From Prolixibacteraceae bacterium (GTDB lineage: Bacteria; Bacteroidota; Bacteroidia; Bacteroidales; Prolixibacteraceae): a stretch of DNA of 64,000 nt. Under the pieces are notes generated by a model, which was not told the origin of the DNA, searched no databases, and saw only the letters and a program-made list of their open reading frames with translations. Positions within the stretch are counted from its first letter, which is position 1; each line of letters begins with the position of its first letter. Both the position numbers and the translations under genes were made by a program. This document shows positions 9,365 through 18,677 of this stretch, piece after piece. The DNA lies in contig JAQUIJ010000001.1 of assembly GCA_028683385.1 (NCBI GenBank), forward strand, positions 62,001 through 126,000. The letters run 5' to 3'.

Positions 9365-10429
9365 CTACTTATTTTTGTTCATGTCCTTTTTATAGTTCTT
9401 CATCATTTTCCCGAATTCTTTATCCCGTCTCCGTTTCTCAACAACAGTCGATTCAAAATACGCCTTCTCTCTTTCCATTTTCAGGTAATTCTCGTACGAA
9501 GCTTCATCTATTTCTCCTTTTTCAACAGCTTCAAGAACCGAACAGCCTGTCTCGTTCTTATGTGTGCAATCTTTGAATTTGCAATATTGAGCAAGGGAAA
9601 TAATTTTATTAAATGTGATTTCTAATCCGTCGGAGGAATCCGCAATACCTACTTCTCTCATTCCTGGATTGTCAATCAGAATTCCACCATTTTCAAGAAT
9701 AATTAATTCCCTGTGGCTTGTAACATGTCTCCCTTTATTTGTACTCTGGCTTATGGCATCTGTTTTCATTACGGTTTTGCCTGAAAGATTATTCAACAAG
9801 GTTGATTTTCCAACACCTGAAGAGCCAAGCATACAGTAGGTTTTCCCTTTTTTAATGATCTTTGTTAATGTATCGTAACCATACTCCGATTCGTTACTTA
9901 TTGCAATAATTGGCACATCCTTAATCCTGAGATTAATACTCTCCAATATTTCTGAAAGCTGTTCTTTATCAACTAAATCAATCTTACTGAGTATGATGAT
10001 GGGGCTAACTTTTGATGAGTTACAGATGGTCAAATATCTTTCAAGTCTGTTCACATTAAAATCCCGGTCAACAGCCTGCACAATGAACGCATAATCGATG
10101 TTTGTTGCTATAATCTGAATTTCTCCAAATTGTCCAACTGCCTGTCGTTTAATTATTGAGAATCTTGGAAGTATTTGGTGAATTACAGCAAAATCAGGTT
10201 CATAAGTTGTCAGTAAAACCCAATCGCCAACGGCAGGAAAATCCTCACGGGTAATAGCAGTAAATCTCATACTTCCAGTAACTTCTGCTTCAAATTCAGC
10301 TTTTTCTGTCTTTACGATGTATCGCTCTTTATGCTCCGAGATAACTCTTCCAATCTCAAAGTCAATGAGGTTATCCTCTAACCTGAATTTTTCAAATTCA
10401 TTGCGATATCCTAAATCTTCTAATTTCAT
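9365..10429 (-). CDS. rsgA: Ribosome small subunit-dependent GTPase RsgA
   Basis: A 354-residue circularly permuted GTPase that checks maturation of the 30S decoding site. The motifs appear in the permuted order G4 (LSKIDLVD), G1 (GSSGVGKSTLLNNL) and G3 (DNPGMREV). The zinc knuckle CKFKDCTHKNETGC sits near residue 285 as in known RsgA proteins. The N-terminal OB-fold (GRVISEHKERYIV, AVGDWVLL) binds RNA. It starts 53 bases after the stop of the LytTR regulator gene and may be read from the same transcript, though it has no clear functional link to it. The C-terminal tail is lysine-rich. Confidence 0.93.
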   Translation of the reverse strand: MKLEDLGYRNEFEKFRLEDNLIDFEIGRVISEHKERYIVKTEKAEFEAEVTGSMRFTAITREDFPAVGDWVLLTTYEPDFAVIHQILPRFSIIKRQAVGQFGEIQIIATNIDYAFIVQAVDRDFNVNRLERYLTICNSSKVSPIIILSKIDLVDKEQLSEILESINLRIKDVPIIAISNESEYGYDTLTKIIKKGKTYCMLGSSGVGKSTLLNNLSGKTVMKTDAISQSTNKGRHVTSHRELIILENGGILIDNPGMREVGIADSSDGLEITFNKIISLAQYCKFKDCTHKNETGCSVLEAVEKGEIDEASYENYLKMEREKAYFESTVVEKRRRDKEFGKMMKNYKKDMNKNK

Positions 10430-10482
10430 TATTTTATCTTTTATTCAAGGTGTTTAAGATGTTTGACTTATCCCCTGAATAT

Positions 10483-11238
10483 TTATTCGCCCAACCATTT
10501 TTTAAAAGCCGTCACTTTATCGATGCTTACGAAAGTATCGTCAAGCGGTTTGGGTACAAGCTCCAATTTCAAATGGCTTTTGGGAAATACATGCACTTGC
10601 TTGATTGAGCTGTGCTTGATGAGGTACTGCCGGTTGATGCGAAAAAAATCAATCGGATTCAATTCGTTCAGCAAATTATCGAGAGAATAATCAACCGGAT
10701 AATGCTTCTGGTCGATCAAAACAGCATAAGTCATGCCTTCTTTTGAATAGAAATAGGCTATCTCGGTAACGTTGAATGATTTGATTTTCTGCCCATACGA
10801 CACCGAAAACCGATCGCGGTAGGCGACTTCCTTTTTATTAATCAAGTCAAACAGCGCCGACATGTCGATGTTGCTTTTCTGTCCGCTCCATTCCTTGTAC
10901 TTCGCGATGGCATTGTTCAAATCCTCCTGAACAATGGGTTTTAGCAGGTAATCGATGCTTTTCAGTTTGAAAGCCCGGATGGCATACTCGTCGAATGCGG
11001 TGGTAAAAATGATGGGTGATTCGACTTTTACTTTTTCGAAAATCGCGAAACTCAGGTCGTCTTCCAAATGAATGTCGAGAAAAATCAGGTCGGGGTGCGC
11101 ATTGTTTCTAAACCATTCAACCGAATCTTTAACCGATTCGAGTTTAGCCAACACTTTTATTGACGGATCGTAAGTCAAAACCATATTTTCCAGACGGCGG
11201 GCGGCCAGTTGCTCATCTTCAATAATTAGTATGTTCAT
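10483..11238 (-). CDS. LytTR-family response regulator
   Basis: This 251-residue protein has a receiver domain with the acidic pocket IIEDE, phosphorylation site D55 (LIFLDIHLED), TT at 79-80 and K100 in LLKP, followed by a LytTR DNA-binding domain (about 150-250; FSVSYGQKIKSF, FFRINRQYLIKHSSI). Such regulators bind direct repeats and are normally paired with LytS-type kinases. The matching kinase is encoded 0.8 kb upstream on the same strand, with the metallo-beta-lactamase gene between them (gap to the lactamase stop 80 bases). It may control this operon, but no repeated operator could be assigned by eye. Confidence 0.92.
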   Translation of the reverse strand: MNILIIEDEQLAARRLENMVLTYDPSIKVLAKLESVKDSVEWFRNNAHPDLIFLDIHLEDDLSFAIFEKVKVESPIIFTTAFDEYAIRAFKLKSIDYLLKPIVQEDLNNAIAKYKEWSGQKSNIDMSALFDLINKKEVAYRDRFSVSYGQKIKSFNVTEIAYFYSKEGMTYAVLIDQKHYPVDYSLDNLLNELNPIDFFRINRQYLIKHSSIKQVHVFPKSHLKLELVPKPLDDTFVSIDKVTAFKKWLGE

Positions 11239-11318
11239 GGTAATAGTTTTATTTCGTTTTGTATTTTTTCAACTCCACAGCAGCAATTCCCCGTGCATGT
11301 TTAATTACTACATTCATG

Positions 11319-12062
11319 TCAATTTATCTTTGTAACCAGGTTCAGCGTATGCTCCAGCAATTCGGGGCCGCCCCAAAGTCCGTGTCCCGGAATTACAATT
11401 TGGGCATTTTTATATTTTTTCATCACTTTCCCGATGGTCGACGGCCAGTTCTTCACGTCGGCATCTGATAGATTTCCGGGACCTGTCGATTTCATTTCTT
11501 TGACCATACAGCCTGCAAAAAGCACTTTTTCGTCAGGCAACCAAACCACAATATTGTCTTTAGTGTGACCTCCACCGGGAAACCAGCATTCGATAGTTTT
11601 ACCCGAAAGTTTTAGTTTAAGCGATTCTGCAAATCCGTGAACCGGAATAGGTAGGTTTCTTTTTTTGGCTTCTTCAATGGCTAATTGGTTGGCATACGAC
11701 TCAACACCAATACTTTGCAGATACTTCAATCCGCCCATACAGTCTTCGTGCCAATGGTTGGGTACAAAACCAATAATCTTTGCTTTCAGTGAGTCTGCAA
11801 TTGCTTTCACCAAAACTTCGGTAAGGGAGTCACTCACTGGAGTATCGAACAGGAAGGCTTTATCTTTTCGGATGTAAATCGCCCCGTTTGAAGAAACCAG
11901 CCCAAAACCGGTAATTGGTTCAGTAGAAACATGCACCCATACATGGTTTGATATTTGGATCAATTGCAATTTGTCCGATACTTTAATCGTTTTTTTGTTC
12001 GGTTGTGCCAAAACGTTCAAACCGAAAAAAACAAGCAGGAGTATGTATATAAAGTGTTTCAT
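11319..12062 (-). CDS. Subclass B1 metallo-beta-lactamase (CcrA/CfiA-like)
   Basis: A 247-residue exported zinc hydrolase. The signal peptide MKHFIYILLLVFFGLNVLAQ starts at the ATG at 12062; the longer frame would use TTG. All B1 zinc ligands are visible: H103, H105 and D107 in NHWHEDCMGG, H166 in GGGHTKDN, C185 in FAGCMVK and H227 in PGHG. K188, three residues after the Cys, and N197 in GNLSDADV match the substrate-carboxylate and oxyanion positions of B. fragilis CcrA, to which many blocks are similar (HGF..SL, DNIVVWLP, ELLEHT). Such enzymes usually hydrolyse carbapenems. It begins 14 bases after the sensor kinase stop and is followed by a response regulator, an unusual setting for this family. 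Confidence 0.9.
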   Translation of the reverse strand: MKHFIYILLLVFFGLNVLAQPNKKTIKVSDKLQLIQISNHVWVHVSTEPITGFGLVSSNGAIYIRKDKAFLFDTPVSDSLTEVLVKAIADSLKAKIIGFVPNHWHEDCMGGLKYLQSIGVESYANQLAIEEAKKRNLPIPVHGFAESLKLKLSGKTIECWFPGGGHTKDNIVVWLPDEKVLFAGCMVKEMKSTGPGNLSDADVKNWPSTIGKVMKKYKNAQIVIPGHGLWGGPELLEHTLNLVTKIN

Positions 12063-12076
12063 AGCGTTTGGCAGAG

Positions 12077-15000
12077 TCAAGATTCGAAAATGAGCGGAAT
12101 GAGTGCCCTGAAATGAGTGGCTGTTTTTTCGAAAACCGGAATCGTATTGTTGATCAGCCGGTAGCGATTTTGGATGTTTTTTAGGCCGACACCAGTCGAA
12201 ATCATGTGAGCCTCTCGCTCCTGGAGGTTGTTCACTACATTCAAATAGTTGTCGTCGTCGATAAAAATATTAATAACCAACGGCGACTTTTTCGACATGG
12301 AGTTGTGCTTAATCGCATTTTCGATTAGTAACTGCATGGCTAGCGGTATCACCCTGGTGTTTTTCTTTTCTTCAGAAATATTTATATTGACTACCACTTT
12401 GTCCATAAACCGGATGTTGATCAGAAAAATATAGGCATCGAGAAAGCTCATTTCGGTTGACAACGCAACCAGTTCGTTGTCTTTGTTCTCAAGCACGTAG
12501 CGGTAAACCTTGGCCAGGTGTTCGGTAAATTTTTCGGCAAGCTCTGGCTCCAACCTGATCAACGATGTAAGTACATTTAAGCTGTTGAACAGAAAGTGCG
12601 GGTTGACCTGCTGTTTCAACACATCAAACTGCGATTGCAGATTTTCTTTTTGAAGCTTTAATAATTGCGTATTGGCTTTAGTCAGTTCTTTGGTCCGTTC
12701 ACGAATGGTTAGTTCCAAATCCTGATTGATTTCTTCGAGACGTTTATGTGCAGCCTTTATTTCTTCTTCGGCGGCAATACGATCGGTAATGTCTTTGGCT
12801 GTTCCGACTACGGCAACTTTTCCATCAAGTTCAGTTAAATTTGTCGATAAAATTACCGGAATTCGCGTTTGACCGTCTTTGTGTAAAAGTAAAAACTCGT
12901 AACTCCATGATTCGTCATTGCCTTCCCGGCGTCCAAGATTCCTTCTTATCGCTTCATCACGGCATTCCGGCGGAACAACTGTATTGAAATGCTTTCCATA
13001 CATTTCCTCAACAGTATATCCCAAAATATTAACGATTGCATCATTCACAAAAATGAATCTTTCATCCTGAAGTACAAACAAGCCTTCCTGTAAACTCTGA
13101 ATTACTTGCCGGTAATGCTGTTCGCTTTTCCGCAGTGCCTCTTCCATTGCTTTGCGTTCCGAAATATCAACGATCAACCCGCGGATACCTTTTGTTTCGT
13201 AGTTCTCAATCATCGGACTGCTGTAGATTACAATCGGGAAAGTCTTACCATCGGGGCGTATTGCGGTGTATTCCATACCACCATCTCTTCCTTTTTCGAC
13301 AAAAGCCTTTCTGATGTTATGCATTAATCTCTCGTGGTCATCGGGAATAATTCCGGAAGTTGCCGGGAAACCAATTTCATTCTCTGAAAGTCCGAAGGCA
13401 ATCCTGCCTGCTTTGTTGAGATAAGTAACATTACCACCGCGGTCGAGCTCAAAAATTGTCTGAGGAAGAAGGTCGGACAGTTCCCTGAATTTCTGTTCGC
13501 TTTTCCTAAGCGCTTCTTCCATCGCTTTGCGTTCCGAAATGTCAATCATTAAACCTCTCATGCCCTGCAATTCACCGTTTTCGAACATGGCGTTGCTGTA
13601 AACAATTGTAGGGAAAGTTGAACCGTCACGCCGCAAGGCAGTATATTCTGTCCCGCCTTCTTTCCGTTTTTCATTTATCGCTTTCCTGATATTTTCCCTC
13701 ATTCTTTCCCTGTCTTCAGGAATAAGAACCGATGCAGAATTGAATCCCAGTTCATCATCAGAAAGGCCAAATGTTTTTCGTCCAGTTTTATTCACGTAGG
13801 TTACATTGCCCTGAAGGTCTAGTTCATAAACGGTTTGTGGAAGCAAATCAGCTAATTCCCTGTACTTACGTTCGCTTTCTTCAAGCGCTTTTTGCATTCT
13901 AATCTGGCTGGTAATGTCGCGAGCGGTTATGAATGAAGCAGGCTTCCCGTTTATTTCGATAGTTGTTGAATTGAATTCTGTGGCTATTCGTTCTCCATTT
14001 TTATTGAATAGGATTGCACTATATCTGAGGTCGTTTAACTCGCCGGCCATTCGTTGGTTGTGTATATTCCATACACGTTCCTGGTCTTCCGGAATGATAG
14101 AGTGGGGTCCAAATTTTTCAAGGCACTCTTCGACCGTATAGCCCAGCATATCAGCAAACGCCTGATTTACGAGAATAACTTTTGCATCCTGACTGATCAC
14201 AATTCCATCGAGTGATTTTTCAATTAGTGTCCGGTATTTGGATTCACTTTGGGTTAATTCGTTTTGCATCCTGATACGTTCAGTGATGTCGCGGGCTGTA
14301 ATGATATGAACTTTTTTGTTTTCAAGTTCTGTAATTCCTGCTGATATTTCAACGGCAAAAACAGTCCCATCTTTCTTTTTATGGTATCTGACCGGAACAA
14401 AAGCCGATTCGTTTTCTGTGGATTGTCTGGTTTTTTCAGGCTCGGCTGAAACATCGGTATTCAACATGGTTAGGAATTCATCATGGCTGTAACCGTATAT
14501 TTTCGTTGCCGCAGGATTTGCATCCAGAATTTGTCCGGTTTCCTTCTCAACCAAAAAAATGGCATCCGATTCGGCCTCAAACAGTCTTCGGTACTTTCGT
14601 TCACTGGCTTTAAGCGTGTCTTCCAGCGCTCTGTGTTCCGTATGGTCGCGAAGAATAATGAATGTTGCCGGATGTCCGTTGTAGTCAATAAATGAAGTGT
14701 TTATCTCGAAATATTTAACTTTTCCTGATTTGGTGATACCTTTTGCCTCGTAAATCATTTGGTGTTTTTCGCCTGACATGCGCAGTTTGTGGTATTCTTT
14801 CATCCGCTCTTTATCCTCATCGGCCACAACTTTCAGAAACGAGCATTCAACCAGTTCTTCCCTGGTAAATTCAACCATATTGCAAAACGCATTGTTCACA
14901 AACTTAAATTTCCCGAATTGGGTAATGATGATTCCATCGTGCGCATTTTCAACCAGATTACGGTATTTGCTTTCGCTTTGCTCAAGCTTTTCCTGCATCT

Positions 15001-15388
15001 GTTTACGCTCAGTAATTTCGCGGATTGAGACGAAAGAAGCATTTGCTCCCTGGTAAGTGATGGGTGAAACACTGAACTCAATTGTTATTTCAGATCCGTT
15101 TTTGTGAAGCAGCGTGGCGTAATCAGTCCCAGATTCTCCAACACCCTGAGTTTTCCAGAAATACTGAGTTTTCTTGCGTTCGTTACCAGAAGGAGCGAGT
15201 AAATCAGACGCAACGGTGCAGCACAATTCTTCGCGCGTGTATCCAAGCATATCACAGAATGCCTTGTTCACATATTTGAAATCACCATTTTGGGTAATGT
15301 TGATTCCATCGCGGGCATTCTCTACCATATCGAAGAAAAGATTTAAATTTTCAGGGAAGTGCTTGTTTTCAGTACAATCGTTTACCAT
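12077..15388 (-). CDS. Multi-PAS sensor histidine kinase (LytS/His_kinase type)
   Basis: A 1103-residue soluble kinase without any membrane segment. Seven PAS domains follow one another; each starts with a phrase such as MVENARDGINITQ, LVENAHDGIIITQ, LFEAESDAIFLVE, LIEKSLDGIVISQ, LADLLPQTVYELD, LSDLLPQTIFELD or VIQSLQEGLFVLQ and ends with an '..ITER'-type linker. A coiled coil (about 885-920, REEINQD/TIRERTKELTKANTQLL) leads to the kinase core with QVNPHFLFNSLN (His about 931), N-box IENAIKHN (about 1023) and G-box TGVGLKN (about 1067). Ligands of the PAS array cannot be told from sequence. It is the first gene of the kinase-lactamase-regulator run. Confidence 0.93.
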   Translation of the reverse strand: MVNDCTENKHFPENLNLFFDMVENARDGINITQNGDFKYVNKAFCDMLGYTREELCCTVASDLLAPSGNERKKTQYFWKTQGVGESGTDYATLLHKNGSEITIEFSVSPITYQGANASFVSIREITERKQMQEKLEQSESKYRNLVENAHDGIIITQFGKFKFVNNAFCNMVEFTREELVECSFLKVVADEDKERMKEYHKLRMSGEKHQMIYEAKGITKSGKVKYFEINTSFIDYNGHPATFIILRDHTEHRALEDTLKASERKYRRLFEAESDAIFLVEKETGQILDANPAATKIYGYSHDEFLTMLNTDVSAEPEKTRQSTENESAFVPVRYHKKKDGTVFAVEISAGITELENKKVHIITARDITERIRMQNELTQSESKYRTLIEKSLDGIVISQDAKVILVNQAFADMLGYTVEECLEKFGPHSIIPEDQERVWNIHNQRMAGELNDLRYSAILFNKNGERIATEFNSTTIEINGKPASFITARDITSQIRMQKALEESERKYRELADLLPQTVYELDLQGNVTYVNKTGRKTFGLSDDELGFNSASVLIPEDRERMRENIRKAINEKRKEGGTEYTALRRDGSTFPTIVYSNAMFENGELQGMRGLMIDISERKAMEEALRKSEQKFRELSDLLPQTIFELDRGGNVTYLNKAGRIAFGLSENEIGFPATSGIIPDDHERLMHNIRKAFVEKGRDGGMEYTAIRPDGKTFPIVIYSSPMIENYETKGIRGLIVDISERKAMEEALRKSEQHYRQVIQSLQEGLFVLQDERFIFVNDAIVNILGYTVEEMYGKHFNTVVPPECRDEAIRRNLGRREGNDESWSYEFLLLHKDGQTRIPVILSTNLTELDGKVAVVGTAKDITDRIAAEEEIKAAHKRLEEINQDLELTIRERTKELTKANTQLLKLQKENLQSQFDVLKQQVNPHFLFNSLNVLTSLIRLEPELAEKFTEHLAKVYRYVLENKDNELVALSTEMSFLDAYIFLINIRFMDKVVVNINISEEKKNTRVIPLAMQLLIENAIKHNSMSKKSPLVINIFIDDDNYLNVVNNLQEREAHMISTGVGLKNIQNRYRLINNTIPVFEKTATHFRALIPLIFES

Positions 15389-15518
15389 TCGGATCTGGAA
15401 TTAATTGCGGTCTTATTCTTTAACGTGAAGATATTGCCAAATTTCAAAATCGAAAAGAAAAATGGCCTGAATGACGAGTTTTTAACAATGAATGGTTTTA
15501 ATCTGAGTTTTATTCAAC

Positions 15519-15549
15519 TTGCCTCGTGCTTCATTTAATCGTATTTTTG
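15519..15549 (+). promoter_or_regulatory. Bacteroidota-type promoter of the GH28 gene
   Basis: A TTG at 15519-15521 and TATTTTTG at 15542-15549 are separated by 20 bases, matching the TTG-N19-21-TAnnTTTG pattern of the primary sigma factor in this phylum. The start codon is 22 bases further on. Confidence 0.6.
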
Positions 15550-15571
15550 ACACATATTAAATTCCTGAAAC

Positions 15572-16909
15572 GTGAAAAATATACTGTTCCTGCTCACAAT
15601 GTTTGCACTTAGCATTCAAACTCTATCATGTAAAACTCCGGAAAAGAAAACAATTGGGTATTTTCCAGATGGCACTGAAATTCCGCAATCGCTAACAGAT
15701 ACCACAAAAATTAACAGCGAGAAAATAGGCGTTCAATTGACTGTTACCGATTTTGGCGCTATTGGCGACGGGCAAACATTGAATACAGAATCGATACAGA
15801 AAGCCATTGACGAAGCAGCGAACAAAGGCGGCGGTGTAGTCATCATTCCTAAAGGACGTTTTTTAACCGGGGCATTATTTTTTAAACCGCGAACTCATTT
15901 GCATGTGAGCGAAGGTGGTACGCTACTCGGCTCAGATGACATTGCCAATTTCCCCATCATGCCATCGCGCATGGAAGGGCGAAGCATCGATTATTTCCCC
16001 GCAGTGGTAAATGCATATGGCGTTGATGGATTTTCAATCACAGGAAAAGGAACAATTGACGGTAATGGATTGAAATATTGGGAAGCCTTTTGGCAGCGCA
16101 GAGCTGAAAATCCAAAATGTACAAACCTCGAAGTTTCGCGGCCCCGGCTTGTTTTCATCCAGAATAGTAAAAACGTGCAATTGCAGGATGTCAAACTGCA
16201 TAACTCCGGATTCTGGACGACTCACCTGTATCGCTGCTCGAATGTAAAACTGCTTAACCTGCATATTTTTTCGCCAGCCGCCCCGGTTAAAGCGCCCAGC
16301 ACCGATGCCATTGATATCGATGCATGTACAAATGTTCTGGTAAATGGCTGTTACATGGAAGTAAACGATGATGCCATTGCACTGAAAGGCGGCAAAGGCG
16401 TTTCAGCCGATACCGATCCGACCAACGGCCCCAATGAAAACATCATCATCCAAAATTGTACGTTTGGTTTTTGCCACTCGGCTGTAACCTGCGGAAGTGA
16501 GTCGATTCATAACCGAAACATCATTATGCGTAACTGTAAGGTTAACGGTCCTTCGCGTGTTTTTTGGCTGAAAAACCGAGGCGACACACCTCAACTGTAC
16601 GAATACATTCTGGTCGAAAACATTACCGGTAAAGCTGACCGACTTTTATTTGCCAAACCATGGACACAGTTCTTCGATTTGCAAGGACGGGAAACACCAT
16701 TGTTATCAACTTCAAATCAGGTGGTGTTCCGCAACATTGAACTAACCTGCCAGATTTTTGCTGACATCGAAATCTCGGAATACGACAAGCTGAAAAACTT
16801 CACTTTCGAAAACCTGAAAATAACAGCCGAAAAAGGAGAACTGAATAAATCGCTCATCGAAGGGTTAACTCTTAAAAATGTGGTTGTAAACGGGAAATTA
16901 ATCGAATAA
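15572..16909 (+). CDS. Glycoside hydrolase family 28 (polygalacturonase-like) lipoprotein
   Basis: A 445-residue right-handed beta-helix enzyme. The lipobox ends at C20 (QTLSC), so it is probably anchored to the outer membrane or periplasmic face. The N-terminal VTDFGAIGDGQTLNTESIQKAIDEAANKGGG is the classic pectate-lyase-superfamily opening, and the catalytic aspartates lie in APSTDAIDID and VNDDAIALKGG, matching the NTD and DD boxes of GH28. The GHG box is replaced by CHSAVTCGS, as happens in exo-acting or rhamnogalacturonan-type members. It likely cleaves galacturonic-acid linkages in plant pectin. It is not beside SusCD genes, so it is not part of a visible polysaccharide locus. Confidence 0.86.
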   Translation: MKNILFLLTMFALSIQTLSCKTPEKKTIGYFPDGTEIPQSLTDTTKINSEKIGVQLTVTDFGAIGDGQTLNTESIQKAIDEAANKGGGVVIIPKGRFLTGALFFKPRTHLHVSEGGTLLGSDDIANFPIMPSRMEGRSIDYFPAVVNAYGVDGFSITGKGTIDGNGLKYWEAFWQRRAENPKCTNLEVSRPRLVFIQNSKNVQLQDVKLHNSGFWTTHLYRCSNVKLLNLHIFSPAAPVKAPSTDAIDIDACTNVLVNGCYMEVNDDAIALKGGKGVSADTDPTNGPNENIIIQNCTFGFCHSAVTCGSESIHNRNIIMRNCKVNGPSRVFWLKNRGDTPQLYEYILVENITGKADRLLFAKPWTQFFDLQGRETPLLSTSNQVVFRNIELTCQIFADIEISEYDKLKNFTFENLKITAEKGELNKSLIEGLTLKNVVVNGKLIE

Positions 16910-16960
16910 CGTTTATGGAATTTTACGAATAGGAAAAATCAAAATTTGGGTAAAAAGAAA

Positions 16961-16989
16961 AGCTGCCTCAAATTTACGTTGAGACAGCC
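16961..16989. terminator. Hairpin between convergent genes
   Basis: Arms GCTGCCTCAA and TTGAGACAGC pair with one mismatch around a 7-base loop. It lies between the GH28 stop and the Hpt stop, where a shared terminator is expected; the T tract is weak on both sides. Confidence 0.5.
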
Positions 16990-17022
16990 TTCAATTATTT
17001 TTTGTATCCCCAAAAAGAGTAA

Positions 17023-17376
17023 TTAGTTATTCTTCATGTCTTCCTTAAGTTCAACTTCAGCCCGAGCTATTTCATTTATAAATTCCTCAACGTATTCCGG
17101 ATAACGATCAATGTCTTCCAGTTTCTGAGTTTTTAGCTGTAATTCTTTTAATCGATGCCCCAGATCATTCATCCCGAAAGTCATCACTGATGATTTAGCT
17201 TTATGTGCTAATTCGCCAAGTTCTTTCCATTTTTGATTGCCTAAATGACTGGTTAATCCATCCCTGAATTCGGGTAACTGATCAAAAAACATCTGAATAA
17301 ACTCATTCATAATTTCAGGCTCTCCGCCTGTAATTTCTTTCAGGTAATCTAAATTTGTCAAACGGGCTTCCGACAT
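17023..17376 (-). CDS. Orphan histidine phosphotransfer (Hpt) protein
   Basis: This 117-residue helical protein carries the Hpt signature ELAHKAKSSVMTFGMNDLGHRLKELQ, with H58 as the site that takes and gives the phosphoryl group. There is no kinase or receiver attached, so it is a stand-alone relay protein. No hybrid kinase lies next to it. A CheY-like receiver protein encoded at 52716-53096 is a possible partner, but this is only inference from both being orphans. A TACTTTTG box on the minus strand (17407-17414) is a possible -7 element 30 bases upstream. Confidence 0.85.
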   Translation of the reverse strand: MSEARLTNLDYLKEITGGEPEIMNEFIQMFFDQLPEFRDGLTSHLGNQKWKELGELAHKAKSSVMTFGMNDLGHRLKELQLKTQKLEDIDRYPEYVEEFINEIARAEVELKEDMKNN

Positions 17377-17503
17377 TGGTTCATTTTTGAAGTGATATTA
17401 TGCAGTCAAAAGTAAAAAAAATATCTTTCGAACCTAGTTAGAACGCACTAAATATCCTGATATGCGAATGAACAAAAAATTACAAACCAGTGGTAAAAAC
17501 TAA

Positions 17504-17511
17504 TATCTTTG
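17504..17511 (+). promoter_or_regulatory. Possible -7 element of gcvT
   Basis: TATCTTTG fits the TAnnTTTG consensus and lies about 75 bases before the gcvT start. No TTG at the right distance was found, so this is a weak call. Confidence 0.4.
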
Positions 17512-17584
17512 GCAAATGATATTTTTCATGCTTTTAACTAAGGTAATACGCTAATTTCGCCACATAAAAACTGAAAATAAAACT

Positions 17585-18673
17585 ATGCAAATTACAGCCT
17601 TTAATCAGATACACAAACAACTGGGCGCTAAAATGGTAGAGTTTGCCGGATTTGAGATGCCTATCGAGTATTCAGGAATAAAAGAAGAACACATGACTGT
17701 TCGCGAAGCAGTTGGAGTATTCGACGTTTCGCACATGGGCGAGTTTTGGGTAAAAGGTCCGAATGCGATGGAATTGGTGCAGAGGGTTACATCGAACGAT
17801 GTTTCGAAACTGGCTTTAGGACAGGCTCAATACTCGTGTTTCCCAAATGGGAAAGGCGGAATTGTTGATGACTTGTTGGTCTATTATTACGAAGCTGAAA
17901 AATACCTTCTGGTTGTTAATGCTTCCAATATCGACAAAGACTGGAACTGGATAGTTTCTCAAAATACAAATGGAGCGATTCTCGAAAACGCTTCCCCCGC
18001 GATCAGCCAGTTGGCCATTCAGGGGCCTAAAGCCGAAGCCACACTTCAGAAACTGACTGATATTAATTTGTCTGAAATCAAATATTATACATTCGTAACT
18101 GGCTCCATCGCTGGTTTCGACGATGTAATTATTTCGGCCACAGGCTATACTGGTTCCGGAGGTTTCGAACTCTATTTCAGAAATGAAATTGCCGAGCAAA
18201 TGTGGAACAAAATTTTTGAGGCTGGTGCTGAATTTGGCATCAAACCAATTGGACTGGCAGCCCGCGATACCCTGCGTCTCGAAATGGGTTTTTGCTTGTA
18301 TGGCAACGACATTGACGATACAACTTCACCAATCGAAGCTGGTTTAGGATGGATTACCAAATTTAATGGTCATTATTTTATCGATAAAGATTTACTGCTG
18401 ATGCAAAAGCAGGAAGGTGTAGAACGTAAACTTCGCGGATTTGAGATGATTGACCGCGGAATTCCTCGTCACGATTACGAATTGACCGACAAAGACGGAA
18501 ACATAATCGGCCGGGTTACTTCCGGAACGATGTCACCTGTTTTAAATAAAGGTATTGGTATGGCTTATGTCCACAAAGCATATTCGGCTATTGGAACCGA
18601 AGTTTTCATGAACGTGCGTAACAAAATGCTGAAAGCAAAGATTGTTAAAATGCCGTTTATCAATTTGCAATAA
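17585..18673 (+). CDS. gcvT: Glycine cleavage system T protein (aminomethyltransferase)
   Basis: A 362-residue, full-length enzyme that moves the methylene group from aminomethylated H protein to tetrahydrofolate, releasing ammonia. Recognisable blocks are [35 protein letters not shown] at the N-terminus, [34 protein letters not shown] and [20 protein letters not shown] near the end. The P protein and H protein genes are not in the window. It precedes a ComB-like gene and serC/serA, which fits a serine-glycine one-carbon grouping, though a long hairpin separates it from comB. Confidence 0.96.
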   Translation: MQITAFNQIHKQLGAKMVEFAGFEMPIEYSGIKEEHMTVREAVGVFDVSHMGEFWVKGPNAMELVQRVTSNDVSKLALGQAQYSCFPNGKGGIVDDLLVYYYEAEKYLLVVNASNIDKDWNWIVSQNTNGAILENASPAISQLAIQGPKAEATLQKLTDINLSEIKYYTFVTGSIAGFDDVIISATGYTGSGGFELYFRNEIAEQMWNKIFEAGAEFGIKPIGLAARDTLRLEMGFCLYGNDIDDTTSPIEAGLGWITKFNGHYFIDKDLLLMQKQEGVERKLRGFEMIDRGIPRHDYELTDKDGNIIGRVTSGTMSPVLNKGIGMAYVHKAYSAIGTEVFMNVRNKMLKAKIVKMPFINLQ

Positions 18674-18677
18674 CAAC

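Noticed and set aside
12077-15388. PAS array as an assembly duplication
   Set aside because: The seven PAS domains differ in sequence along their length; even the most similar pair (PAS5/PAS6) shows many changes, so a true protein is more likely.
17816-18199. 127-residue open frame opposite gcvT
   Set aside because: Shadow of gcvT; no start context and no family resemblance.
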